From Ampelomyces quisqualis (taxonomy: Eukaryota > Ascomycota > Dothideomycetes > Pleosporales > Phaeosphaeriaceae): a stretch of DNA of 64,000 bases. The stretch covers positions 744,001 to 808,000 of the forward strand of contig JAGTXZ010000020.1 in the NCBI GenBank assembly GCA_018398575.1, given 5' to 3'. Made by a program: the position numbers and the translations under genes. Under the pieces are notes generated by a model, which was not told where the DNA came from, made no database searches, and worked only from the letters and a program-made list of their open reading frames with translations. Positions 23,342 through 32,673 of this stretch are shown in pieces; positions within the stretch are counted from its first letter, which is position 1, and each line of letters starts with the position of its first letter.

Positions 23342-24116
23342 GAACTACGTCGGGGCTACAATTAGATGAAGTCGGAACATTTTGATACCCCGCTGGCGTT
23401 TTTGGGTTGTAGTGAGCATCTATTTAGAGACGATCGCGGCTCCGCATGCCGAGACGTGTGGACCGAATGTCTGTAACAACAACTACGTTTTACGACAGTA
23501 AGCCGGTCTAGATCTTTCTCCAGGCTCCCTACCTATCCACATGATGCGCATAGCTCCAACCCCGCCAACGATCGACGATACGTCTCCATCAGATCTCCGA
23601 AAACATGCCATCCATGCAAGCTTCCCGAGTTGATATCGGCCTCCGTTGATAGGCAAGGGTGTGCCAAGACCCCTAGATTTCCAAGGCGGTAATGCTTGGC
23701 AGAAAGCGTCGCCATTGATAACCTTAACAGGTAATCGCAATTAAGCATCCACGGCAACCTAGTTGCGTCTCATGCTTGTGTCATTCTGCTGTCGCAACAC
23801 GGGGGTTCGGTCTTATCGAGTATCTATAGGGTAATTTGTGCCAACTATAGGGTAATGGATAGTGAAGTTGCGGTTGTGGATCTGAGTTCCCCGACGGAAT
23901 TCTGGCCTGGGACGGGCATCGATTGCTGGTGTAGCGGTTTCATGTGGAGCTGATAAGACTTTGTAGAAAATCTGGTACCGTGATAAAGACGAGTCGGTCT
24001 GGTGTTTGACCGCGATATTATCGACTGTTCAAACACCTCTGTTCTTCTCTTCGTCTTCTGCTTGCATTATCACACCCAATACCCGTCGATTTATCAAATA
24101 TCAGTGGTTCATCAAC
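23342..24116. other. Intergenic, RAM2 3' flank and dehydratase promoter
   Basis: About 775 bp without a recognisable gene. A short direct repeat, ctatagggtaat, occurs twice near 23824-23856. Nothing else stands out. Confidence 0.5.
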
Positions 24117-25482
24117 ATGGCTGTCAAGGAATACTACACCAAGCAGAAGGTGCAACAGAACCCATGGGTTGAGACGCCGTTGAGGGAGTCGTATGCTCTT
24201 TCAGAGGCCGCGGGATGGTACGGTCACATTTCTCTATACCTCCACACTTTGTCCCAGCATCACTTCAATCATACATACTCTGCACGTAAGATAAGGGAGT
24301 TCTAAATCGTAGAAGCAGAATCTTCCTCAAGCTAGAAAACCTCCAGCCCTCTGGATCATTCAAGTCACGGTAAGCCTGACTGCTTTCGTATTCATGTGAC
24401 TATACCCTGACATCCATTCAGAGGTATCGGCAACTACATCCTGCGCCGACTAGAAGAACTACCAGAGGGCTCTAAGCCTCACATCTTCGCTTCCAGTGGC
24501 GGCAATGCAGGACTCGCAGCGGTTCACTCTGCCCGCACTCTTGGCCTACTATGCACAGTCGTCGTCCCAACAGCCACCGCACCCTTGATGGTAGCCAAGC
24601 TACGAGCTGCCGGCGCATACGATGTCATACAATACGGTGCTGCATGGAGGGACGCAGACGCATACTTGCGAGAACATGTTATGCCACACGTAAGCTCGCC
24701 TCCCCCTCATCTTCTACCACAGTGACTAACACCGCTCACAGGCCCAAACCTCCACAATCTACTGCCCGCCCTTCGACCATGCCGACATCTGGGAAGGCAA
24801 CTCAACCTGCATGCATGAAATCGCCGCACAGATGCCCTCACAATCCCCTCCCGACGTACTCATTTGCTCCGTTGGTGGCGGCGGCTTGATGAACGGCATC
24901 TGCCAAGCCATGGACGACCTAAACATCCACAACACAACTATTCTCGCCATGGAAACCGCCGGCGCCGAATCCCTCAGCGCGTCCCTCGAAGCCAAGGAAC
25001 TCATCACGCTCGATAGGATTACGAGCCAGGCGACGAGCCTCGGCTGCGCAAGAGTCACGGAGAAAACGTTCAAGTACGGCCAACGCACTAATGTGCGCAG
25101 CGTGGTCCTCCCCGACGCCGAGGCAGCAATGGGATGTTGGCGCCTGGCGGATGACGAGCGCATCATGGTGGAGTTGGCGTGCGGTATTAACGTCGCGCTT
25201 TGCTACGACGGGCGCTTGGAGAAGGCGCTTGGACGACCTGTTAAGCCAGACGATAAAGTTGTCATTGTGCTGTGTGGAGGGAGTAATGTTACCAGTCGCA
25301 TGTTGTGCGAGTGGAGGAACGAGTATGCGTATATTGAGGAGGAGACGGCGGGGACGAGTGATTCGGCGCTTGGCAGTGAGAAAGCGGACGATGACTGTGT
25401 TGTGCCCAGTGATTTGAGTAAGCCGATTGTGTTGGAGGGAGTTGAGGTACCGTGTGGAAAAGCATGTGAGGCTTGTGCTTGA
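24117..25482 (+). CDS. CHA1: L-serine/L-threonine dehydratase (CHA1-like, PLP)
   Basis: Pyridoxal-phosphate enzyme deaminating serine or threonine to pyruvate or 2-oxobutyrate. Exons are 24117..24217, 24316..24369, 24422..24689 and 24742..25482; introns are 98, 52 and 52 bp; the product is 387 residues. The PLP lysine is K50 in PSGSFKSRG; its Arg codon (R52) is split by intron 2. The SSGGNAG loop is at 76-82 and the phosphate-binding tetraglycine GGGGL at 186-190. VIVLCGGSNV near 337-346 is the usual C-terminal cofactor motif. No ACT regulatory domain is present, so this is the catabolic type rather than Ilv1. The C-terminus is extended by an acidic, Cys-containing tail (CGKACEACA). Confidence 0.9.
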
Positions 25483-25897
25483 TGATGCGAACACTGATTA
25501 GGTTTGTAGGGGTTGTTCTTTCTGGCGTTTGAGTTATGAAGCTAGAAGCCTATCACAGACATGTATGCGTTACGACTATTCCATTAATTAACACTAAAAT
25601 ATTGGTATCTAGACTCAAATTTCCGCCAAGCTTTGTTGTTATTGGTTGAATGCCTCTGCAAAGCGGCCTCTTATTGGCTACAATTTAGTTACATTAGAGC
25701 TAGAAAGCAGCCCTATTTAGACTGTATCTAGATAAATTTAAACCTACAGAGTACAATTTTGCGTAGCGTTAGCTGTTAAATCCCCTCTTTAGTCTACAAA
25801 CAGGGGTCTAGTTTCTTATTATCCCCCTTTAACGCAACGAAAAATTGTCAAGACTGACTGCACAGACAATAGCCTGTAACAGTCGTAAAACAGAGTA
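25483..25897. repeat. AT-rich gene-free stretch, probable decayed repeat
   Basis: The base composition turns AT-rich from about 25540 (ttaattaacac, taaatttaaacc), unlike the flanking genes. No open frame survives. Together with the adjacent tandem units it looks like an old inserted repeat worn by mutation; this is inference from composition only. Confidence 0.4.
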
Positions 25898-26034
25898 GAA
25901 GCCCTACGTTGCCTTGCGCTGCGAAGCCACCAAAGAAGCCCTTCTCCTACTTTAGAAGCCCTACGCTGCCTTGCGCCGCGAAGCCGCTAAGGAAGCCCTC
26001 CTACTAAAGAAGCCCTTGCGCTAAACTGCGAGCC
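25898..26034 (+). repeat. Tandem ~55-bp imperfect repeat, possible transposase-tail relic
   Basis: Two adjacent units at 25898-25954 and 25955-26008 share gaagccctacg..tgccttgcgc..gcgaagcc and are followed by a partial third copy starting at 26009 (gaagcccttgcgc). In one frame each unit reads YAALRREAAKEALLL with stops between, an Ala/Leu/Glu/Arg helix-like pattern. This could be the tail of a decayed transposase, but the identity is not established. Confidence 0.5.
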
Positions 26035-26110
26035 TGAGCGACTGCGAGGCCGAGCTGTCCTGTAGCCTATCTAACCACGGAAAGTATTGTAGGCCAATCT
26101 GCTCGTTGTA

Positions 26111-27136
26111 TCACACTCCAACAACAACCCACAACCTCTCCACACTCCCTACAAGAAACGCCCAACTCCCCACCATGGCCGCAATACCGGCCTTCTCCTC
26201 CTTCTTACCGAATAAGAAGAATCCAGCAACCATAAAGGCAAACCCGCCCACGGCATTCAGTAAAGCTCCCTGCCAATCCGCATCCCAAACTTTAGGCCTG
26301 AACCACCTGTCCTGCACCGACACAGCAAGCATCACATTCGCCACAAAGAACATCATGCCATGAATAACCTGCGGACCGAAGACAACGAATCCGAACAAAG
26401 GACCATCTTCCTCAGGCACAACTCCAGGAAAATCGACTATCCCCGCAAACATGAAAACAACACCACCAAACAACACAATCAGCCCAGCCTGAAACGCAAG
26501 ATCATTCATCGTCAAATCAAACACCTTGCTTCCACTCGGAAGCCACGTAAACTCCGCACTTCCCAGCATCGCAGGCTTATAGACACCCTTCCCATCCACG
26601 GTGCCTTTATCCGCATTCAGCGCACAAACCGTGTCCAGCACGCCCGCCGCGAAGAAAAATATCGACCCGATGAGCACAGTCGTAGGTACAGCAACGCTTT
26701 CAATCCGCTCGGAAGTCATGCCTAGAGCAGTGCGCGGGAGGAGGTCGAAGAAGGCATTGATGACCAGGTCGATTGAGCCGAGCAGAAAGATCAGCGCGAC
26801 GAGATAGATGGGGTCGCGATAGGGGAATGTGGTGAGGATTTTTCTCAACTTGACTAGGAATGGCAATGGGGGGTTGAGGTCGATGTATGCTTCTTCTGTG
26901 TCGGCGTTTTCGTCAAAGTCGAAGTGGCTTCGTTGATTTGTGCGTTCTGCGTGGCATTGCGAGCGGTATTGGATGTGGTCTATGGGTTTGAACGATTGGA
27001 GCTTCTCGATATTTGGTGGGCGAGGTTCGCGGTCGGGAATGGTGGAGGGGATGCTGAGGGGAGGGAGGAAGGTGGGGTGGAGAGAGAGGCGTGAGCGACG
27101 GATGTAGGAGGCGCGTATGGTGGCCGAGGCGTTCAT
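26111..27136 (-). CDS. Predicted multi-pass integral membrane protein (uncharacterised)
   Basis: Single-exon frame of 341 residues. The first 115 residues are soluble and basic at the start (ASYIRRSRLSLHP). Hydrophobic segments then follow: IYLVALIFLLGSIDLVINAF, VPTTVLIGSIFFFAAGVLDTV, FQAGLIVLFGGVVFMFAGIV, VIHGMMFFVANVMLAVSV, LLNAVGGFAFMVAGFFLFG and AAMVGSWAFLVGSVERLW. The recurring GSxxxF and GS.ER patterns recall YrhK-like membrane repeats, but I do not recognise the family securely. It is convergent with the dehydratase and stands beside a decayed region, though its own frame is intact. Confidence 0.75.
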   Translation of the reverse strand: MNASATIRASYIRRSRLSLHPTFLPPLSIPSTIPDREPRPPNIEKLQSFKPIDHIQYRSQCHAERTNQRSHFDFDENADTEEAYIDLNPPLPFLVKLRKILTTFPYRDPIYLVALIFLLGSIDLVINAFFDLLPRTALGMTSERIESVAVPTTVLIGSIFFFAAGVLDTVCALNADKGTVDGKGVYKPAMLGSAEFTWLPSGSKVFDLTMNDLAFQAGLIVLFGGVVFMFAGIVDFPGVVPEEDGPLFGFVVFGPQVIHGMMFFVANVMLAVSVQDRWFRPKVWDADWQGALLNAVGGFAFMVAGFFLFGKKEEKAGIAAMVGSWAFLVGSVERLWVVVGV

Positions 27137-28333
27137 GGCTGCGCAGTGAAGAGCGAGAAATTATAGATTGAGGATTTATCATATGGCTATCTTGATTGTG
27201 ATGCGATATAACGCCAGGGAGATTGTTGACAAGGTGCGGAAAAGGAGCGAGGATGTCACTGCAGTATTTGCTACCCCTGAATAAGCCCACATCTTGTGTA
27301 CATAGTTCTTTATGTACAGATGTGCATTTCAAAAGTGCTCACTCCGTACTCAACATTCAGATGTGCCCAAGACCTCATCTGTCTGACCCACCGTCGTTTT
27401 TACTCGGGTGCCCAATCAACCTTCGCTGTTTTGGCGTTGAAGCATAGCTAAGCTTCATGACAAGAGCTTGTTTGACGGTAACTTCCCAAACATGATTGTG
27501 CCTTTCGAGATGTGGCTGCAGTTGTTTCAGTGTGTGGCGTAGGTCGTCCGGCAGCCCGCAGCACCCGACCGTTCGGCCCGGCGTTATAGATTGAAACACA
27601 CTCGACACACCAGCACCACTGGTTGGGGAAAATTGCCCACTCCCTCGAGTATGCATTCGCTTAGTCTCCACTTTGGGTACGATGTGTCGACGAATTGGCA
27701 TGCATGCTGTCTGATTTGTCGGACTTCTGCTGGAATCGGACGGCCTGTGCTCAATGAGCAGATAGTTGCGTTCAAAGAAAGATCCAGAAGAGCTCTCAAT
27801 TCAAGTCCTTTGCGGAATTACTCGACTCCGCGCAACTTGACAACAGCCAATGCTCCTTCCACGTGTGCATGTTGTGAGGCGTTTCCTTGCGAACCTGAGA
27901 TCATCATCTTCTCGAAAAGATACAGTAGCAGCGCTGTCTCAAGGGTAGAAATTTCGAGGCGGCTCTAGGGTCTTGATCTACTTTGTTGATGTCTTAGCGC
28001 CTCGACATATTTTCGGGTCCCTATTTGTTTGGCTGTTGGGGAAGATACTTTGAGCGACAGGAATGCAAGGCTGACGGCATAAATTCATCAATTCCCAAAG
28101 AGAGGTGTTCTGGTGTCTTGACGGTGTCTAGATAGGGAAAAAGGAAGTCCCGTGCGTGAATGAAGTCGGAGACATGAAACGCAAAGAACATTTCCCTGCC
28201 TAAGACCTGAATATCTTGAGGCAAATTTCGCAGCTTCATGGTGACTGGACGTTGCCTAAGCCTTTTGAGACTCGAAGAAGCCTGAGCTTTTTTCCTGATG
28301 AGATCCGTTTGATTATCCATGCGGATTGTGCTT

Positions 28334-28342
28334 ATGTCGCGG
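28334..28342. repeat. Target-site duplication, left copy (ATGTCGCGG)
   Basis: Identical to 28719-28727 on the other side of the MITE. Collapsing the pair rejoins the reading frame of the interrupted regulator on the minus strand. Confidence 0.85.
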
Positions 28343-28718
28343 GGGAGACGTTATTGCCCACCCCCATAAGCAGCATTACCCACCCCCCTAAGACACTGCC
28401 AAGGCCAAATCAGCCAACCATCTCAAGTGAATTTAGCCCCGCACTCACATTACGTTAGCCTACACTCACTTTAGGTTAGATCTAAAAGTCTAAAATCTAA
28501 ACTTTTTAAAATCCTCTACTTTGACAGCACAAATAAGCACCTGTATAACAACTTTTTTAATTTTTTTTTACACTACTATAATAAGCATAATCGAAATACC
28601 TGTTCTGCTTCCTAGACCAAGAAAAAATTTAGGTGTGTGGGCGGCTTTGAAGGGCTTCAAGACATGGGCTTATGGGGGTGGGTAATACTGCTTATGGGGG
28701 TGGGCAATAACGTTTCCC
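28343..28718. mobile_element. 376-bp MITE with 50-bp terminal inverted repeats and 9-bp TSD
   Basis: The ends are inverted repeats: 28343-28392 matches the reverse complement of 28669-28718 over 50 bp with three mismatches. ATGTCGCGG occurs directly outside both ends (28334-28342 and 28719-28727), a 9-bp target-site duplication. Each terminal repeat contains two copies of ATTRCCCACCCCCATAAG. The interior is AT-rich with poly-T and no coding potential, so the element is non-autonomous. A 9-bp duplication is typical of Mutator-like elements; that assignment is inference. It sits inside the Zn2Cys6 pseudogene. Confidence 0.88.
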
Positions 28719-28727
28719 ATGTCGCGG
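28719..28727. repeat. Target-site duplication, right copy (ATGTCGCGG)
   Basis: Partner of 28334-28342; on the minus strand it encodes part of the YRD motif that follows the zinc cluster. Confidence 0.85.
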
Positions 28728-29115
28728 TATCTAGCGCATGGCTCCTCAACTCGAACACATGAGCCGCATGCGGGCTTCGCGAGATTGCGCTGCATAATGA
28801 TTAGTAGTGTCAGATGATCGATTCCACTAGTCTCCGTGATGATCCGTAGTTGATACTTGAGTAGCCTGAAGGTATCTATAGCGCTGTGGGTCAACCTTTG
28901 TCTGGCCACCTAGACCATTGAATGCTTCAGGCCGTGAGATACACAGCATGGAAGTTGTTCTTTAGAGCTCTGAAGACATCCAGGATGTACGGAAGTTCGA
29001 CATGATGATTTCCGAGAAATGACTAAGCATTTTCAGGCCTGCTCATACTACTCACCTTCAGTCTTCTGTCCCTGCATCGCTGGCATGCTTTTGATGGGTT
29101 TCCGCGGAATACCAT

Positions 29116-29909
29116 TGATGCAAAATTTGAAGCACGCAGCTCATTGCTGGATATATTCCCAAATCGAGAGAGTACCTAGATATTGCGAGAAGATTGGAGT
29201 TAGTGTATACTGTAGGTAAGGTGTTGTAGAAGGTGTTAGGCGGCGTTAAGCTTGCTGACAAGGCTAACTTTATTGGGACACCAGCTCGACGTTGGAATCA
29301 GTTTGGTTCAGTCGCGTCATCACTTGACGGAGGCTTCGTTGATGGAAGCTTCGATCGGTCATAGAGCCGCTCAGACCCAACCTGTTTACCCTCAAGGCCA
29401 ATTAAAAGGTTGCAACTGTCTCCTGATTGTGTTCTGGTCACCAACTCTAGGTAGTCCTCCGTAGCAAATTTCAATCTGAAGAGGCTATCGGATCTCTACC
29501 TACAGACATTACTTGTTCTCATAGGCGTCTGGTCAATGTGGAATACGAAGCAGCACATGCGGACGTCTGTCCCAGGAGATTGTCGCACACCTACAGACCA
29601 TAACACTAGCGAGGTGGATGAAGCTCGCGTTTCGGGATGCAACTCCTCTCTCTATCTTTATCTCAATCGACTGGACGGCCTAGATCCGATAGTGCTTACA
29701 TGTACTCTCGCACGTCCGTTGTGGACAGAATACATAATGGCCCACGGCAGGGAAAGCTAACCTATCTGAGTACACCAATCGTGCATGTATCAAGTTACAC
29801 ATGGCTTTTGGAGTTAATAGCAATATCGGTTCGACTACAAGAACACGGAAGCTTGCCCAAGTTCTTGAGAAGGCATCTTCAAAGTCAACTCTTGACACAA
29901 CATCTTCAG
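29116..29909. other. Divergent promoter region between two pseudogenes
   Basis: A 794-bp stretch between the starts of the Zn2Cys6 remnant (-) and the SDR remnant (+). No intact gene is seen. The arrangement is typical of a regulator next to its target, but no defined binding site was identified. Confidence 0.5.
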
Positions 29910-30755
29910 TATGTCTTTCCCTACAAACATGTGCTCTTAGTCGGTGCTACCAGCGGCATCGGTCGAGCCATTGCGGATCACTTCATCTCGAAAGGTATCA
30001 AAGTCACGGCTGTTGGTCGGAGGTAGGAACGTTTGGACGAATACATCGCGCAATATGGAAGCGAGAAGGCGACGGGCGTCGCTTTCGACATAGAAAAACT
30101 TGATGCGATTCCGGAGTTTGTCAACAAGTAAGAGTACACCTCGTTCTCGAGTGTTTGAACGCATTTAACACGATGAAGTGGCTTCAAGAACCACCCAACC
30201 ATCGACTGCGTTATGCTCGACGCCGCAACACAATCCCACCCCAACTTCCGCAAACCCGAAACCGTTGATCTCGCCGCTTTTCACCGCGAAATTACCACCA
30301 ACTTCACCTCGCCTGTTTCCCTCATTCACGCCACACTCCCCCATCTCCTGTCTCGCTCGTCACCGACCAACTTGATCTTCACCGGATCGTGAATCAGTCT
30401 GGTTCCCGCCTTCAACATGCCCGCATATGCTGCTTCCAAAGCCACTCTGGACGCCTTCATCATGTGTTTGCGGGAGCAATTGCGCCATACGAATGCGCAG
30501 GTACAGCACATCAGTCCTGGACCTGTTCGGACGGAGTTACATCATGCTGCGATGGGGAAGACCGAGCGTCAGGCGTTTGGAATGCCAATGGAAGAGTTTG
30601 TGAAGGATGCCTGGGCTGGGTTGGTAGATGATAAGCATGAAATTTCCCCAGGAACAGTGGGAGGGTCCACGAAGACGCAGTTTCTAGAGATTGTGCGGGT
30701 CAGGGAAGAGGCGGTTGATAGACTTTCTGCGTTGGTGAGGAAGATGATGAGGTGA
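29910..30755 (+). pseudogene. Short-chain dehydrogenase/reductase pseudogene
   Basis: An SDR of the classical type. The NAD(P) motif GATSGIGRAIAD lies near the start, followed by ITTNFTSPVSLIHATLPHL and the catalytic pattern PAYAASK (YxxxK), then LREQLRHTNAQVQHISPGPVRTEL. Breaks: the expected start ATG at 29910 is one base out of frame with the protein; TAG at 30024-30026 follows AVGRR where a Gln codon (CAG) would fit; TGA at 30390-30392 follows IFTGS, before ISLVPA. A 51-bp intron (30128..30178) still splices in frame. The last part, 30393-30755, is open. A frame open from 29637 runs into the domain without a good start. Both stops are one substitution from sense, which suggests recent loss. 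Confidence 0.75.
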
Positions 30756-30834
30756 AGTGATGCTTTTCATGGCTGCGCCGGGTTTGCCTGATGCCTAGAG
30801 TACAAATTTTGATGTGGTATCATTATCAAGCACG

Positions 30835-32385
30835 CTATTCGCTCTCATCATCACTGCTAGACACATCGTCTTTGTCCACGACTTCCTCTTCCTCCTTTGC
30901 GTCGGGCTTGCCAGTCATTATGAATGCTTTCAAGCACGTCACTCTCGTACCAGTTTTATACGTTCCAAGGAGTTTGCCGACCTGTTTTGCGGTGAAGCCT
31001 TTGTCTTCTTCTGGCTTCTCATCTCCTCCCAGCTCGTTTGTGTTCAGCGACCAAGTGCGCACTGTGCCGTCGCTGCTACCAGTGATGACGAGGAAGCTGG
31101 ACGAAGACAGCGGAAGAATCTCAAAGTCCTTGACACGGCCACTAAAACCGGCACCCGGACCTCCAATCTGTGCGATCAGTCTGCTGGAAGGAATCGCGTC
31201 TTTCTTTTGTGCTTTATCCGCATCTTCGCTTGACGCAATTATGTCGCTCGTATCGTAGAGCATCACACGGCCGTCTTCCGTCGAGACCAACAGCGTGTTG
31301 GGATGCGACTCTGACGAGAGGTAGTGGATCTGGTGTATTTTTGTCCTTGGAGTTGGTGCGATCTTGGCCTTGGGTACCGAGTCGATGCTGAAGACGACAA
31401 CACCACGCTCGAATGCAACCGCATATTCGTCACCTTCTTTATCCCAGATAACTCTTCGACCTTCGCCTGATCCGAAGCGTCCTTCTCCGACAGCGGTGAG
31501 AATGTTTCTGTCAAAGTTAAGCACTCCAGCCTTCTTTCCTGTAACCAGATTCCAAAGCCTCATGCACTTCTCGCCCTTACCCACGCTGACCATTAGCTTC
31601 ATGCTCGGGTGTACTGCAAAGTCATTGACGCCGGAGGGCACTTCTCCTGGTCCGGCTGTGTCTCCGCTGGGTCGGCCTTGCGGTTTCGGTATTGGAGCTT
31701 TGATTGTCGATAATGCAGTCCAGTCCCGCGTCCTGGTGATGGCGATTGTGCTGTCTTCTGCTGCGCTCAAGAGCTTGCTCCGAGTGGGGAAGTAGAGTGC
31801 TGTGATGTTTGACGAGTGGTGGAGTAGCGATCCTAGTTCCTTGTTCTTTGGATTTTCGGTGATGGAGGCGCCATGCAGGGAAGGTAGTCTGGGTTGCGAT
31901 GATTTCACTGGAGGTGCGGTGGAAAGCGAATACAGATTGATGCGCTCATCGGTAGCACCAGTCGCCAGCATAACCTTGGAGGTTTCTTCTGACAATGGGG
32001 ACAGCGCCAGACATCGTATAGCGGAAGTGTGGGCGTTGAACAAGAAGGTATCGGTAAAGTCAACCTCGGGGTCTTCGGTCTCTGCTACGGCATCTTGCTG
32101 TCCCGTGACGAGGGTGCGCGGTATAGTAGCAGCAAACCCATGCAAAACGCGTTCGTAGGAACCAGTAATGATTTGGACTGTTGTATCGTCGGTATCAGAG
32201 CCTCCAGCTGCTATCGTCGAGGTTGTTGGTGCCTTGCTCTGAGACGCGACTGCCGTCCCATTGATCGCGCCTTCCTTGCTTTTAGCTGCAGCCTGTTTGG
32301 GCGCGGGTGCATTCTCCTCTTTTCTGCTCTTTAGCGTTCTGGCGACGCCACCCTTTTCAGCCATTTCCCTCTTCCTTTTCGCCAT
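30835..32385 (-). CDS. MAK11: WD40 ribosome-biogenesis protein, Mak11/PAK1IP1-like
   Basis: Nucleolar WD-repeat protein needed for early 60S assembly in yeast. Single exon, 516 residues from MAKRKREMAEK at 32385; the in-frame ATG at 32592 would add a leader not seen in the family. After a basic tail, WD-type repeats are visible: HTSAIRCLALSPLSEET..MLATGATDERINLYSL, HHSSNITALYFPTRSKLLSAAEDSTIAI, VNDFAVHPSMKLMVSVGKGEKCMRLWNLVTG, TLLVSTEDGRVMLYD, FLVITGSSDGTVRTWSL. The C-terminus is acidic (EEEEVVDKDDVSSSDDESE). Starts 289 bp from EAF1 on the other strand, so the two may share a promoter. Confidence 0.85.
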   Translation of the reverse strand: MAKRKREMAEKGGVARTLKSRKEENAPAPKQAAAKSKEGAINGTAVASQSKAPTTSTIAAGGSDTDDTTVQIITGSYERVLHGFAATIPRTLVTGQQDAVAETEDPEVDFTDTFLFNAHTSAIRCLALSPLSEETSKVMLATGATDERINLYSLSTAPPVKSSQPRLPSLHGASITENPKNKELGSLLHHSSNITALYFPTRSKLLSAAEDSTIAITRTRDWTALSTIKAPIPKPQGRPSGDTAGPGEVPSGVNDFAVHPSMKLMVSVGKGEKCMRLWNLVTGKKAGVLNFDRNILTAVGEGRFGSGEGRRVIWDKEGDEYAVAFERGVVVFSIDSVPKAKIAPTPRTKIHQIHYLSSESHPNTLLVSTEDGRVMLYDTSDIIASSEDADKAQKKDAIPSSRLIAQIGGPGAGFSGRVKDFEILPLSSSSFLVITGSSDGTVRTWSLNTNELGGDEKPEEDKGFTAKQVGKLLGTYKTGTRVTCLKAFIMTGKPDAKEEEEVVDKDDVSSSDDESE

Positions 32386-32673
32386 CCTGAAATGCAATAC
32401 CGTGTGAAAGAGAAGGGTCGTTGATCTAGAATTTTTCTGAGCGCGGCCGCATTGACCGGAGCCGTTTAGCGCAAAGCCTATCAGGGCAGAGTGGCAGGGT
32501 ACAGAGCGGCCGACCAAAGCTCCTTCCTCACTTCTGGCGCGCAGGACAACCCCATCAAGTTCGTGTATCGCCAACACAATTCCATCAACCAACGCGCTCC
32601 ACGACCCTCACAATTCATCACGTTGGCGGCACTCGTGAATAACGGATGTCGGCCACCGGTTTTCGGTCCTCAT

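Larger units (their letters stand above)
27584..29115 (-). pseudogene. Zn2Cys6 transcription factor pseudogene, split by a MITE
   Basis: Remnant of a fungal Zn2Cys6 regulator. Exon 1 is 29115..29056: MVFRGNPSKACQRCRDRRLK, a typical binuclear-cluster start. A likely 266-bp intron (28790..29055) has a perfect TACTAAT branch site at 28800-28806. Exon 2 resumes at 28789 in phase 0 with AKPACGSCVRVEEPCARYRD. The MITE (28343..28718) and its target duplication interrupt the next codon; removing 385 bp (element plus one duplication) restores the frame into 28333..28021, which stops at 28021. Beyond that, recognisable family segments continue out of frame: KYVEALR, INKVDQDPRAASKF, STLETALLLYLFEKM, HVEGALAVVKLRG, then 27799..27584. 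The third cluster Cys position reads Arg (CGC). Several stops and shifts show the gene is dead. Confidence 0.8.
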
